Assembly (NCBI RefSeq): GCF_002201535.1
Contig: NZ_NIWW01000001.1
Span: 186,001-250,000, forward strand
DNA length: 64,000 bases
Origin: Lacimicrobium sp. SS2-24
Lineage (GTDB): Bacteria > Pseudomonadota > Gammaproteobacteria > Enterobacterales > Alteromonadaceae
Direction of reading: 5' to 3'
In this document: one piece after another, positions 27,336 to 36,909 of the stretch
Layout of the letters: every line of letters starts with the position of its first letter
Numbering within the stretch: the stretch's first letter is position 1
The notes under the pieces: generated by a model
What the model was told of the DNA's origin: nothing
What the model saw: only the letters and a program-made list of their open reading frames with translations
The model's database searches: none
Translations under genes and position numbers: made by a program

Positions 27336-27610
27336 ACTCTAATTGTAGAACAAGCCTGAGTGTTTTTTAAACAAATTTCGAATATAAATATATTCGTTAT
27401 ATAAAACAACAACATATAGATCAATTTCAGGTGATTTCCGGGGCGTAAGGCACAGCTTCTGCAGAGCTTATCCACAAGATTGTCCCAGCTTTTCCCATAG
27501 CTTAACAACAGGCATAATAGCCAGCTCTGCGGGCTGCGCAAAAAAGGACATCACATGTAAGTTGGGACAGAAGTGACACCCATTCAGCTTCTGCCGGTCA
27601 GAGCAATTCT

Positions 27611-29047
27611 CTATGCATGATTCCAGTCACTCAGTTTATCTCGCACCAACTCTCTGGGAAGCAGGTTTTTAAGTTTGCTTCCAAGACCTTTTCCTACACC
27701 TATCGCCGAACCTTGCCAGGTAAGAATGACTTCGCCTTGTGGCGGTGGCGTTGGCATAAAAAGATCTTTCCCCTGATAAAACGCACGTAACTGAGCGGTA
27801 TCCAGTGCTAACACTTGTCGGGTCATGTGCCGACCTAAACACAAGGCGCCATCATGAGACAGGCGGTAGCCGGATTTATGCTCAGTGGCCAGTCTTACCC
27901 CGATTCGCTGAAAACGAAATTGAGTCAGAAAAGGCGCAATCTGGTCAGGAAATAGCCAGTATTCCCTGTCTCGTACATAGATTTGGGCGGTGTCGTCCAG
28001 TTCTGTGCCAAACTGGTCACTAAGATACGTGCAAAATTGCTGGCGTTGCTTACGGGTTGCGGGTACATAGGGCAGTTTTGCTTTTCTGGCGTTGGCAGCA
28101 GGCAGATTCAGGCTGCGGACTTTTTTCAGTCTCGCCACGAAGAACCCCTCGGTGTCGTATACCTGGGGCCACACATGAAGGAAGCCCTGCTCAGTAGTGA
28201 TCTTCTCAGCCCCACTAAAAGCCTGCTCTAGGGGAGAGATTTCCACAGCGTCCTGATAGCGTTCCAGCAAATACTGGCACACGGCCTGATTCTCCTGTTG
28301 GTTCAGGGTACAGGTGGAGTAAACCAGATAGCCACCGGGTTTCAGTGCTTTAAAAGCGCTGTCAATCAGGTTTCTCTGTACTGAGCTCAGTGTTGCTATT
28401 GATGCTTCAGACCAGTTTCTGAGCGCATCAGGATCTTTTCTGATGGTTCCTTCACCGCCACAAGGTGCATCCAGCAAGACCCCGTCAAAGCTCTCCGGTA
28501 GCCACTCCCCGAACACCTCTGCATCAAAATGGCTCAATGCGGTATTGTTAACGCCCAGGCGCTGTATGGCGGCGGCAAGAGTTTTAATCCTGCTGGCGGA
28601 CAATTCATTGGCTACCAGCAACCCCTTGTTCTGCATCAGTGCAGCGATTTGGGTGGTTTTAGAGCCTGGTGCGGCGGCCATGTCTAGTACCGTTTGCGGT
28701 AACGCGTTACCGAATAATATCTCTGCAGGGAGCATGGAGCTGGCCTCCTGAATATAGAACTGGCCAGCCAGATGTTCCGGTGTGCTACCCAGAGGCTGCA
28801 CGGTTTCCTGCTCCGCTGGACGTTCCACCCAAAAGCCCTGCTGGCACCAGGGAATTGGGCTGAGCTTCCAGCCCCTGGCAGTCATTTTTCTGTAAAAGTC
28901 CTCCACCTCAGTAAACAGTGTATTAACCCTGATACTTTTTCGTAAGGGACGCTGACATGTCTGAAGAAAAGTCTCCAGTGAATGATGTGGCGGCAGCTGC
29001 GACGCAATGTAATCGATAAAGGCTTGTGGAATATAGGGTGAGGGCAT
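27611..29047 (-). CDS. rsmF: 16S rRNA (cytosine(1407)-C5)-methyltransferase RsmF
   Basis: 478 residues against 479 in E. coli. The NOL1/NOP2/Sun methyltransferase core has the SAM loop DMAAAPGSKTTQIA, the motif IV cysteine in DAPCGGEGT and the nucleophile cysteine in YSTCTLNQQENQ. A C-terminal PUA-like region (about 330-478, ending in QGKDLFMP and TWQGSAIGVGKGLG) matches RsmF rather than RsmB. It methylates C1407 of 16S rRNA on 30S subunits. Confidence 0.95.
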   Translation of the reverse strand: MPSPYIPQAFIDYIASQLPPHHSLETFLQTCQRPLRKSIRVNTLFTEVEDFYRKMTARGWKLSPIPWCQQGFWVERPAEQETVQPLGSTPEHLAGQFYIQEASSMLPAEILFGNALPQTVLDMAAAPGSKTTQIAALMQNKGLLVANELSASRIKTLAAAIQRLGVNNTALSHFDAEVFGEWLPESFDGVLLDAPCGGEGTIRKDPDALRNWSEASIATLSSVQRNLIDSAFKALKPGGYLVYSTCTLNQQENQAVCQYLLERYQDAVEISPLEQAFSGAEKITTEQGFLHVWPQVYDTEGFFVARLKKVRSLNLPAANARKAKLPYVPATRKQRQQFCTYLSDQFGTELDDTAQIYVRDREYWLFPDQIAPFLTQFRFQRIGVRLATEHKSGYRLSHDGALCLGRHMTRQVLALDTAQLRAFYQGKDLFMPTPPPQGEVILTWQGSAIGVGKGLGSKLKNLLPRELVRDKLSDWNHA

Positions 29048-29177
29048 TAGGGTGCGATGGCAAAGTTGAGCATGGGGGCATTATACCGATGTGACAAAAT
29101 TAAACATCTGAGGCACTTGGTGGCACTGTATTGAGTAGGGTAAACTGCGTTGAGCATAACAACCTCAAGGAAAAAAG

Positions 29178-29432
29178 ATGAAAAAATGGTTAATCGGTGC
29201 ATTGTTGGTAACCCTGGCTGGCTGTTCAAAAGTGAACATGGAATCTTATGACCAGATTAAGGCTGGCATGTCTTATGCCGAAGTAAAACAGGTATTGGGT
29301 GAAGCCGACCGCTGTGAAGAAAAACTGGCCAATACGCAGTGTATCTGGGGCAGTGACGAAAAATATATCAAAGTGAATTTCGTCAGCGATGCGGCAGTCT
29401 ATTTTGATCACAAAGGACTGATGCCTGAGTAA
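29178..29432 (+). CDS. Small outer-membrane-type lipoprotein (SmpA/OmlA-like, DUF3862-type)
   Basis: 84 residues. The signal ends VTLAGC, so Cys16 is lipidated. The mature part, YDQIKAGMSYAEVKQVLGEADRCEE, is the helix-turn of the BamE/OmlA-like fold (also DUF3862), followed by a short beta sheet with two cysteines that may pair. AAGGAAAAAAG precedes the ATG. Function unknown; proteins of this fold often support envelope assembly. Confidence 0.8.
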   Translation: MKKWLIGALLVTLAGCSKVNMESYDQIKAGMSYAEVKQVLGEADRCEEKLANTQCIWGSDEKYIKVNFVSDAAVYFDHKGLMPE

Positions 29433-29537
29433 ACACACTTCATGAAGAGATCAGCAACAATTCATCATGGGTTAAGGTAGGGCGCAGGAGAATGACTCCA
29501 TTGAAAACATTACAACGTCGCTAACCGGGAGAACATA

Positions 29538-30218
29538 ATGAGAGTCTTTTTCACTATCTTAGCGTTGCTGATCTTTAGCACTTCAGTTGCAGCCCAGCCA
29601 GTTTCTGATACAACCATACGGGTTGTGGGGCAGGCCAGTGTCAGTAAGGTTCCTGATCTTTTTCATTTCAATTTGTATATAGAGGAACGTGGGCAGGTTA
29701 TCCGCAAGCTCAACGATAGTCTTACGGACAAGACAGAACGAATTGTCGCCAGTTTGACAGAACAGGGAGTAGAACAGCGGGATATCGCATCCATGCAGGT
29801 TCAACTGCAACCCTGGTACGAACATCGTAACGGCATGACCGAGCAAAAGGGATTTGTGTTGTCACGCACGGTCAGCGTTAGTCTGCGAGCATTAAAGTTG
29901 TACGATAAAGTGCTCGACGCAGTGTTCAAGTTGGGCGCCACCCGGATGGATGGCTTTGAATATGGCTTTGATGATCCCCGCACACTCTATCTCGGTGCTC
30001 TGGAACTGGCGATACAGGACGCTCAGCAGAGGGCTGAGAAGCTCGCCGCAGCGGCCGGTGTAAAAGTGGGTAAGGTGACAAGTATCAACGAAATGTCGCA
30101 ATACCGTCCGGCGCCGATGATGGCCGAGTCGATGATGAAAGTGCAGCGCGGCGCCAGCATGCCGGGCGAGCAGGACATCAATGCCAGAGTCGAAGTGCAG
30201 TTTGAGTTAATTAATTAA
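29538..30218 (+). CDS. SIMPL domain (DUF541, YggE-like) periplasmic protein
   Basis: 226 residues with a signal peptide (about 1-20, ending VAAQP). The body is one SIMPL domain: IRVVGQASVSKVPDLFHFNLYIEERG at the start, YEHRNGMTEQKGFVLSRTVSV in the middle and AQQRAEKLAAAAGVKVGKVTSINE near the end. YggE-type proteins are linked to oxidative-stress tolerance and the BP26 homologue forms channel-like oligomers; the molecular role is unclear. GGGAG precedes the ATG. Confidence 0.88.
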   Translation: MRVFFTILALLIFSTSVAAQPVSDTTIRVVGQASVSKVPDLFHFNLYIEERGQVIRKLNDSLTDKTERIVASLTEQGVEQRDIASMQVQLQPWYEHRNGMTEQKGFVLSRTVSVSLRALKLYDKVLDAVFKLGATRMDGFEYGFDDPRTLYLGALELAIQDAQQRAEKLAAAAGVKVGKVTSINEMSQYRPAPMMAESMMKVQRGASMPGEQDINARVEVQFELIN

Positions 30219-30293
30219 AGCAGGATACCTGTTAACCCTGTCGGCAGCGTCAGGGTTTAGGTTATCCGATAATAACAAGTAGCAGTAATCAAT

Positions 30294-30758
30294 ATGTCGT
30301 TAGAAAAATCACAGTTATACGCGGAAATTGTCCAGCAAGGGCGTGCCCTGATCGAGGGCGAACCGGATTTAATCGCTAATTTGGCAAATTTGAGTGCCTT
30401 ATTGTGGATGAGATTACCGCAAATTAACTGGGCGGGATTTTATCTCTTTAAAGATGACGAATTGGTGCTGGGCCCATTTCAGGGCAAACCAGCCTGTGTC
30501 AGAATTCCTATGGGACGGGGAGTATGCGGCACTGCAGCGAAGCTGGGCAAACCACAACTGGTAGCTGATGTGCATCAGTTTGAAGGTCATATCGCATGTG
30601 ACAGTGCCTCTAATGCTGAGGTTGTGATTCCCTTCTATTTACAAGGAAATCTGGCGGGTGTGCTGGATATTGATAGTCCGCTGGTTGAACGCTTTGATCA
30701 GGAGGATCTGGACGGATTACAGGCCCTGGTTACTGTGCTACAGGAGAGCTTGTCTTGA
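30294..30758 (+). CDS. msrC: Free methionine-(R)-sulfoxide reductase (GAF domain)
   Basis: 154 residues forming one GAF domain. The three active-site cysteines of the fRMsr family are present: Cys68 (PACVRI), Cys78 (GVCGTAA) and Cys102 (HIACDSASN). It reduces free methionine-R-sulfoxide with thioredoxin-type electrons. Its stop overlaps the TTG of the following small gene, and proQ-prc comes next. Confidence 0.93.
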   Translation: MSLEKSQLYAEIVQQGRALIEGEPDLIANLANLSALLWMRLPQINWAGFYLFKDDELVLGPFQGKPACVRIPMGRGVCGTAAKLGKPQLVADVHQFEGHIACDSASNAEVVIPFYLQGNLAGVLDIDSPLVERFDQEDLDGLQALVTVLQESLS

Positions 30759-31051
30759 AGCATATGGTGGATATACATGTGGTACTAGCTACCCCCGCTG
30801 ACATGGAGTTCTGGGAGGAGCAAGCCGAAGAAGCCAGTGATAAGTTGAATGAGTTTTTGCATTATCTTTATGCCAGAGTGGAAGAAGATATAGATACTCA
30901 TCAACTGGAATTAATGCTCCAGCATATCTGGGAAAATTGGTATGAGGATCAGTATTTATTGGATATAGAAGAGCATGAGCTGCATGACTGGGTTGACCAA
31001 CTACTGGCAACTTGGGATGATGAGCACCCTGAAGCACACACAGACCATTAG
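30755..31051 (+). CDS. Small acidic protein of unknown function between msrC and proQ
   Basis: 98 residues starting at a TTG that overlaps the msrC stop; AGGAG lies 8 bp upstream, while the in-frame ATG at 30764 is too far from it. The product has 28 Asp/Glu but only three Lys/Arg, with ten His and five Trp, and is mostly helical with no signal or membrane segment. Ends 9 bp before proQ. I recognise no family. The strong net negative charge could suit a nucleic-acid mimic or metal binder, but that is speculation. Confidence 0.7.
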   Translation: MKHMVDIHVVLATPADMEFWEEQAEEASDKLNEFLHYLYARVEEDIDTHQLELMLQHIWENWYEDQYLLDIEEHELHDWVDQLLATWDDEHPEAHTDH

Positions 31052-31060
31052 AACAATTGA

Positions 31061-31741
31061 ATGGATAACCCACAACAGAAGTTTTCAAACAGCAAAGAAG
31101 TGATCGCTTTTTTGGCTGACACCTATCCTGCCTGCTTTAGTACTCAGGGTGAGGCGAAGCCCCTTAAAATAGGTATTTTTCAGGATCTTGCTGAGCGCCT
31201 GGCGGATGATGAGCGCATCAGTAAGACATTGCTGCGCACCTCCTTACGTCATTACACCAACAGCTGGCGTTATTTACATGCCGTGATCGCGGGTGCACAC
31301 CGGGTGGATCTTGATGGTAAGGAAGATGCGGTCATTGACGAGGAACATGCTGCCCACGCCAAAGAGCAATTGGCCGCCAGTAAAGAAAAGGCGGCGCAGC
31401 GTCGTAAAGAGCAGCGGGAGAAATCTGCAAAAGCCCCTAACGGCGCGAAAAAACCCTCAAAAGCCAGGCACGGTCAGGGCAGTAAGCCAGAAAAAGCGGG
31501 AAATCACGTTGCCAAGGGAACTAAAGACGGTTCTGCTAAACCAATAAAAAGACCCCCCCCTGCTAAACTGAGTGAGAGTGATCTGATCGCTGGAACACAT
31601 GTCACCGTTAAACTTGGGAAAGTGCCTGTCGAAGGCACCATCAGTGAAATAGCTAAGGAAGGGGTTCACGTACAGCTAAGTACCGGTATGGTAGTTAAAG
31701 TCCCTGCCGACACGCTGAGGTTAGCTCCTCCTAAGAGGTAA
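31061..31741 (+). CDS. proQ: RNA chaperone ProQ
   Basis: 226 residues (E. coli 232). The N-terminal FinO-like RNA-binding domain (about 1-115) shows NSKEVIAFLADTYPACF, PLKIGIFQDL and LRHYTNSWRYL. A Lys/Ala-rich linker (about 105-175) leads to a C-terminal Tudor-like domain (VTVKLGKVPVEGTISEI). ProQ binds structured sRNAs and mRNA 3' ends. It is followed 4 bp later by prc, as in E. coli. Confidence 0.95.
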   Translation: MDNPQQKFSNSKEVIAFLADTYPACFSTQGEAKPLKIGIFQDLAERLADDERISKTLLRTSLRHYTNSWRYLHAVIAGAHRVDLDGKEDAVIDEEHAAHAKEQLAASKEKAAQRRKEQREKSAKAPNGAKKPSKARHGQGSKPEKAGNHVAKGTKDGSAKPIKRPPPAKLSESDLIAGTHVTVKLGKVPVEGTISEIAKEGVHVQLSTGMVVKVPADTLRLAPPKR

Positions 31742-31745
31742 CAAT

Positions 31746-33785
31746 ATGAATTATGCACTCCGGGTTTCCATTGCAACAGCTATTCTTGCCCTTAGCGGGC
31801 AGGCGGTTGCTGTATCAGCTACTGACAGTATTGATGAGTTGCCAGAGCTGCAGCAGGAATCACAGCACGCGGTTGCGTCAAAACGCGTAGCGTCTCTTTT
31901 CACCAGAGCACATTACAAAAATGTTGAACTGGATGACCAGATGTCGTCAAAGATTTTTGATCGTTATTTGCAGGGGCTGGATTCAAACAAAAACGTGTTT
32001 CTGGCATCCGATGTTGAAAAGCTTGAGAGACACAGAAACAGTTTTGATGATGCGCTGCAGCGAGGAAACCTGGGGCCGGCCTACGAAATGTATCAACTCA
32101 ATATAAAGCGTCGCGCTGAGCGCTATGAGTATGCATTGACCCTCTTACAGGAGCCTTTTGATTTTGAAAAAGAAGGCGACGCCTTTCACTATGACCGTGA
32201 AGACGCGCAATGGCCTGTAGATGAGGCGCAATTAAACGAATTATGGCGTCAGCGCGTAAAGTATGACGCACTAAACCTGAAGCTCGCCGGTAAAGACTGG
32301 GAGGGTATTCAGGAGCTATTGGAAAAACGTTACAACAGAGCCATCAAACGGCTGACACAGACCCAGAGCGAGGATGTGTTTCAGGCGGTGATGAACTCCT
32401 TTGCCCGCAGTGTTGAGGCACATACCAGTTATCTCTCCCCCCGAAATGCAGAGCGCTTCCAGATGGAGATGGATTTGTCTTTTGAAGGGATCGGTGCGGT
32501 CTTGCAGTCGGAAGATGATCATACCGTTATCCGCTCAATCGTGCCCGGTGGTCCGGCCGATTTGTCAAAGCAAATTAAACCAGAAGATAAAATTGTGGGT
32601 GTTGCGCAGGATGAAGACGAGTTCGTCGATGTGGTGGGCTGGCGACTGGATGAAGTCGTTGAGCTGATCAAAGGGCCCAAGGGCAGTGTGGTCAGACTCC
32701 AGGTTTTAAAAGGTTCGGTAGACAGCGGTGCGCCGTCGGTCGTAAGTCTCACTCGTGACAAAATTAAACTTGAGGACCGTGCCGCTAAATCTGAAGTCTA
32801 TGTTCCTGATCAAGGTCCAAATATGGGTGAAAAGCTCGGTGTCATTACGATTCCGTCTTTTTACAATAAACTCCATCAGGATGTGCGTACTGAAATCGAA
32901 AGCCTGAAAGAGCAGGGCGTACAGGGACTGATTATAGATTTACGTGGAAACGGTGGCGGCTCATTGAGTGAGGCCACCCTGTTATCCGGCTTATTTATCG
33001 ATAAAGGACCAGTGGTGCAAATCCGCGACGGAGCGGGGCGCATTCGTGAAGAACGAGACACTGATGGTCTGGTATTTTACGAAGGACCACTGACCGTATT
33101 GGTGGACAGATACAGTGCCTCTGCGTCAGAGATATTTGCCGCTGCCATGCAGGATTATGGTCGCGCCTTAATCGTGGGCGAGCAAACGTTCGGTAAGGGT
33201 ACCGTGCAACAACATCGCGGTCTTGGTCGTATTTACGATTTGTATGATAATCCGCTGGGTAGCGTACAGTTTACCATTGCTAAGTTCTACCGGATTAATG
33301 GTGGGAGTACTCAGCACAAAGGCGTTGTGCCGGATATCATGTTGCCATCTCCAATCGATCCTCAGGACTGGGGCGAAAGTAAAGAAGAAAATGCGCTGCC
33401 CTGGGACAGTATCGTTCGCGCCCATTATACGACCTTCGGTGACACCGCCGATGCGGTGCAGAAAGTGGAAGAAAAGCATAAACAGCGCGTCCAGCAAGAT
33501 CCTGAATTTGCCTATATTTATGAGGATATTGAAGAGTATCGTCGTAATAAAGAAGAGAAGTTTATTTCTCTTGTAGAGTCTGAGCGCAAGCAGGAAAAAG
33601 CCGAGCAGGAGCAAAAAGCTTTGCAACGGGCCAATGAGCGCCTCGCACGTCTTGGTAAGGAGCCGGTTGAAAATCTGGATGACTTACCCGAAGACCTGGA
33701 AGAAATTGATCCCTTCCTCAATGAGGCGGCTGCGATTACCTTTGATGTGGTGAGCACAGGCAAGTATGCCATCAAAACGTTGTAA
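31746..33785 (+). CDS. prc: Tail-specific periplasmic protease Prc (Tsp)
   Basis: 679 residues with a signal peptide (about 1-24). A PDZ domain lies at about 238-325. The S41 protease core has YSASASEIF with Ser459, MQD with Asp470 and TFGKGTVQ with Lys484, aligning with the Ser-Lys catalytic pair and Asp of E. coli Tsp. A DUF3340-type helical C-terminus (about 540-679) is rich in Glu/Lys. It trims C-termini, for example of FtsI and peptidoglycan hydrolases such as MepS. GAGGTAAC precedes the ATG. Confidence 0.96.
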   Translation: MNYALRVSIATAILALSGQAVAVSATDSIDELPELQQESQHAVASKRVASLFTRAHYKNVELDDQMSSKIFDRYLQGLDSNKNVFLASDVEKLERHRNSFDDALQRGNLGPAYEMYQLNIKRRAERYEYALTLLQEPFDFEKEGDAFHYDREDAQWPVDEAQLNELWRQRVKYDALNLKLAGKDWEGIQELLEKRYNRAIKRLTQTQSEDVFQAVMNSFARSVEAHTSYLSPRNAERFQMEMDLSFEGIGAVLQSEDDHTVIRSIVPGGPADLSKQIKPEDKIVGVAQDEDEFVDVVGWRLDEVVELIKGPKGSVVRLQVLKGSVDSGAPSVVSLTRDKIKLEDRAAKSEVYVPDQGPNMGEKLGVITIPSFYNKLHQDVRTEIESLKEQGVQGLIIDLRGNGGGSLSEATLLSGLFIDKGPVVQIRDGAGRIREERDTDGLVFYEGPLTVLVDRYSASASEIFAAAMQDYGRALIVGEQTFGKGTVQQHRGLGRIYDLYDNPLGSVQFTIAKFYRINGGSTQHKGVVPDIMLPSPIDPQDWGESKEENALPWDSIVRAHYTTFGDTADAVQKVEEKHKQRVQQDPEFAYIYEDIEEYRRNKEEKFISLVESERKQEKAEQEQKALQRANERLARLGKEPVENLDDLPEDLEEIDPFLNEAAAITFDVVSTGKYAIKTL

Positions 33786-33806
33786 TCGTTGAGTCACAGA
33801 TGTCGG

Positions 33807-33836
33807 GGCCATGTATCGTTACATGGCCTTGTTTTT
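33807..33836 (+). terminator. Rho-independent terminator after prc
   Basis: Perfect 9-bp stem GGCCATGTA / TACATGGCC with loop TCGT followed by TTGTTTTT, 22 bp past the prc stop. Confidence 0.88.
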
Positions 33837-33956
33837 ATGTGCAGCACAATCCAGTCAGATGTGCGTGAAAAATAACTATCCGTCACAACAGCGTGACAGG
33901 AGCAATCAGTCAGGATCGTTCCCGACCTAAAAATAACAAAAAAACAGGGTAAAAAA

Positions 33957-35288
33957 ATGAGTGCAAGAGGAGAGTTTTCTTCCCGATTAGGGTTTGTGCT
34001 GGCGGCTGCGGGATCGGCTGTAGGGTTGGGTAATATCTGGGGCTTTCCGACTCAGGTGGCCAGTAACGGAGGCGCAGCATTTGTACTCATGTACATCCTG
34101 CTCGCGTTTGTTTTGGCATACCCGGTCTTGATGGCTGAGCTGCTCATTGGCAGAGCCACGCAGTCCAATATGGTGGACGCCCTCGGAAAAATTTCCGGTA
34201 GTGTCATAGGTAAGGCCACAGGAATTTGGGGCTGCGTTACGGTTTCCCTGATTCTTGCTTTTTATGCCATTGTGGCGGGTTGGATGATCGCATATGGATT
34301 GCAGGCCCTGAGCAGTATTTTTGCTTGGCAAGGGGTGTCTCAATGGCTTACCAGTTTCTCGGATAGCCGCAACCTTATATTTTGTGCGCTATTTGTCTTA
34401 TTGACAGCACTGATTGTGACCGGCGGAGTCAGTAAGGGTATTGAGAAATGGTCTGTCCGTCTTATGCCCACGTTATTTTTAATTGTGCTGTTGCTGATTG
34501 CCTACGTGATGACACTGGATGGTGCGATGCAGGGACTCAAAGTCTATTTGCTTCCGGACTTTTCCAAAGTACTGAACCCAGATCTGCTTATCAGCGCCAT
34601 GGGACAGGCGTTCTTTTCCATGTCGCTGGGTGTGGGCACGATGCTAGTTTATGGCTCTTATGTCAGTCGCAAAGAAAAACTGCCAAGCCTCGGCGCTTCG
34701 GTGGCTCTGGTGGATATAGCCGTTGCGATTCTTGCTGGATTGCTGATTATTCCTGCCATGTATGTCGCTTTACACAACGGTGTAGAGATTTTCTCAGAAT
34801 CCGGAGAGCTGATCGCAGGGGACACCCTTATCTTCACGGTTTTACCTGCTTTGTTTGATACCATGGGGTCGGCAGGTAACCTGGTGGCCCTTTCCTTTTT
34901 TATTCTGATGACGATCGCCGCCGTTACCTCGTCTATTTCCATGCTGGAAGTCCCCGTAGCCTATGTGGTTGAAAGTCGCGGCATGAAGCGAGGACCGGCG
35001 GTATGGTTAATCGCCGCTGTGGTGTTTGTCTGCAGTACCGTGATTGCACTTAATTTTGAGTCGTTGTTCGGATTGGTTATCGCGGCAACCACCCAATACA
35101 GTCAGCCATTGCTGGGCCTGATGTTATGTATATTTGCGGGGTGGGTGTGGAAGCGCAACGAGATTCTCAAAGAGCTGCGTTACAGTGACGCGGCTGCCGA
35201 GCAGGGCTTATTTTGGAAGATCTGGCCCTGGTACGTGCGTTTTGTCTGTCCGGTCATTATTATACTGATGTTCTATCGGTCTTTTTAA
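33957..35288 (+). CDS. Sodium-dependent transporter, NSS/SNF family
   Basis: 443 residues with 11-12 membrane helices. The first helix FVLAAAGSAVGLGNIWGFPTQVASNGGAAF is the Na+ and substrate site of LeuT-fold NSS carriers, and the mid-protein MGQAFFSMSLGVGTM is the helix 6 unwound region. These proteins import amino acids or similar amines with Na+. The substrate cannot be told. A poor RBS (AGGGTAAAAAA) precedes the ATG. Followed by nhaC, so sodium entry and extrusion are encoded together. Confidence 0.88.
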   Translation: MSARGEFSSRLGFVLAAAGSAVGLGNIWGFPTQVASNGGAAFVLMYILLAFVLAYPVLMAELLIGRATQSNMVDALGKISGSVIGKATGIWGCVTVSLILAFYAIVAGWMIAYGLQALSSIFAWQGVSQWLTSFSDSRNLIFCALFVLLTALIVTGGVSKGIEKWSVRLMPTLFLIVLLLIAYVMTLDGAMQGLKVYLLPDFSKVLNPDLLISAMGQAFFSMSLGVGTMLVYGSYVSRKEKLPSLGASVALVDIAVAILAGLLIIPAMYVALHNGVEIFSESGELIAGDTLIFTVLPALFDTMGSAGNLVALSFFILMTIAAVTSSISMLEVPVAYVVESRGMKRGPAVWLIAAVVFVCSTVIALNFESLFGLVIAATTQYSQPLLGLMLCIFAGWVWKRNEILKELRYSDAAAEQGLFWKIWPWYVRFVCPVIIILMFYRSF

Positions 35289-35379
35289 GGCCTTGGGTAA
35301 GCCCGCTGAACAGAGCGCTAACGGTCTGTGGCGGATCTATAATCGGTCGTGAGAATAACAATAATACTAGGAGCCACTG

Positions 35380-36840
35380 ATGTCTGACCGAAGACAACCC
35401 TCAATGCTTGATGCATTGATCCCTATTGCCGTATTGGTTTTGCTTTTAAGCTCTTCGGTGATTCTGTTTGCCGATGACTCGTCTTATGGCCCAAATCAGA
35501 TCGCTTTATTGCTGGCGATGGGCGTGGCGGCCATTATCGGGCTTAAAAATGGTTATAAATGGCATGAAATAGAAGAAGGGATTGTTCACGGTATCTCATT
35601 GTCATTGGGTGCGGTGCTGATTTTATTGTCAGTCGGCGCACTGATTGGCACCTGGTTACTATCAGGGACCGTGCCGATGCTTATCTATTATGGATTGAAA
35701 CTTCTCGATCCGTCCTTCTTTTATGCCGCCACGTGTATTATTTGCGCCATCGTGGCGATGAGCATAGGCAGCTCCTGGACGACGGCGGCGACAGTTGGTG
35801 TGGCGCTGATTGGCGTCGCTAATGGCATGGGCATGTCCGAAGCCGTCACTGCCGGTGCGATTGTTTCTGGTGCTTATTTTGGTGACAAGATCTCACCCTT
35901 GTCTGAAACCACCAACCTGGCACCTGCGGTAGCCGGAACCGAATTATTTGAACATATTCGCTATATGCTGTGGACGACGATCCCCAGCTTTGTGCTGGCG
36001 GTTTTGCTATTTGTGATAGTCGGCCTCAATGCCTCCGGTCAGGCTTCACTGGAAAAAATTGACAAAATGCAGCGCCTGCTCGAGGCCAATTTTGAACTCA
36101 GTCCGGTATTGTTGGTACCGCTGATTGTGTTACTGACGTTGGCTATTCGCAAGGTTCCTGCGTTTCCCACCGTGTCCATTGGTGCGCTGCTCGGCGGATT
36201 ATGGGCCGTATGGTTTCAGCCTGACGTGGTGCAAAGCCTGGCCCAACAGGGACGTGAAGGCTGGTTGGCGTCAGTGACGGTGGTCTGGACAAGTCTGTTT
36301 AACGGGGTCAGCCTGGAGACGGGGAACAGTGATCTGAATGACCTGCTCAGCGGCGGCGGTATGTCGAGTATGCTCAATACCATCTGGCTGATTATTTGTG
36401 CCATGTCTTTTGGTGCGGTGGTAGAAAAAACCGGGCTTCTGAAGCGGGTTGTCACCGTGTTTCTGCAAGGGGCGACGACGGCCGGTGGGATGGTCACGCG
36501 AACCATGGCCACGTGCCTGGGTACCAATCTGATTACCGCTGACCAGTATATGTCTATTGTCATGCCTGGTCGCATGTACAAAGAAGAATTTGCCAAACGA
36601 GGGCTGCACCAGTTAAATCTGTCACGCAGTCTCGAAGATGGAGGGACACTGACGTCACCGCTTATCCCTTGGAATACCTGTGGCGCCTACATGCATAGTG
36701 TGCTGATGGTCAGCCCACTGGAGTACATCTTTTTCGCGTTTTTCAATCTTATCAATCCTGTACTGGCGATCATCTATGCTTATCTCGGCATTAAGATTTT
36801 ACGTATACCTGTACCCTCGTCAGAACCAGCTAAGGCCTGA
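35380..36840 (+). CDS. nhaC: Na+/H+ antiporter NhaC family
   Basis: 486 residues with about 11 membrane helices. Family signatures include MSIGSSWTTAATVGVALIGV, SGAYFGDKISPLSETTNLAPA and, near the end, GGTLTSPLIPWNTCGAYM. It exchanges cytoplasmic Na+ for external H+; some homologues exchange carboxylates, such as malate-lactate. ACTAGGAG precedes the ATG. Separated from the NSS gene by 91 bp without a clear terminator. Confidence 0.9.
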   Translation: MSDRRQPSMLDALIPIAVLVLLLSSSVILFADDSSYGPNQIALLLAMGVAAIIGLKNGYKWHEIEEGIVHGISLSLGAVLILLSVGALIGTWLLSGTVPMLIYYGLKLLDPSFFYAATCIICAIVAMSIGSSWTTAATVGVALIGVANGMGMSEAVTAGAIVSGAYFGDKISPLSETTNLAPAVAGTELFEHIRYMLWTTIPSFVLAVLLFVIVGLNASGQASLEKIDKMQRLLEANFELSPVLLVPLIVLLTLAIRKVPAFPTVSIGALLGGLWAVWFQPDVVQSLAQQGREGWLASVTVVWTSLFNGVSLETGNSDLNDLLSGGGMSSMLNTIWLIICAMSFGAVVEKTGLLKRVVTVFLQGATTAGGMVTRTMATCLGTNLITADQYMSIVMPGRMYKEEFAKRGLHQLNLSRSLEDGGTLTSPLIPWNTCGAYMHSVLMVSPLEYIFFAFFNLINPVLAIIYAYLGIKILRIPVPSSEPAKA

Positions 36841-36868
36841 TAGACTGTAAACCGCATACTCAATTCTC

Positions 36869-36886
36869 GGTGGCCTTAGGGCCACC
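36869..36886 (+). other. Stem-loop in the pepN leader
   Basis: Perfect 7-bp stem GGTGGCC / GGCCACC with loop TTAG, 12 bp before the pepN Shine-Dalgarno. There is no following T run, so it is not a normal terminator. It may protect an mRNA end or be chance. Confidence 0.4.
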
Positions 36887-36909
36887 GCTCATCTGTGCCA
36901 GGAGTTGTC

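Larger units (their letters stand above)
27147..27610. other. 464-bp intergenic region between gamma-CA and rsmF (convergent)
   Basis: Contains the candidate minus-strand sRNA and its terminator (27216-27335), an AT-rich block at 27360-27420, and one exact DnaA-box 9-mer (TTATCCACA, 27468-27476). An 83-codon minus-strand frame at 27290-27541 crosses it but has no protein-like character. Confidence 0.6.

Noticed and set aside
27468-27476. Exact DnaA-box 9-mer TTATCCACA
   Set aside because: A single isolated 9-mer is expected many times by chance in a genome of several Mb; no cluster, AT-rich unwinding array or dnaA gene is nearby.
27290-27541. 83-codon minus-strand open frame overlapping the sRNA candidate
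   Set aside because: No RBS, no recognisable domain, AT-rich noncoding composition, and it runs through the predicted sRNA promoter.
27559-27582. GTTGGGACAGAAGTGACACCC looked like a possible insertion-sequence end
   Set aside because: No inverted partner, target duplication or transposase is visible nearby.
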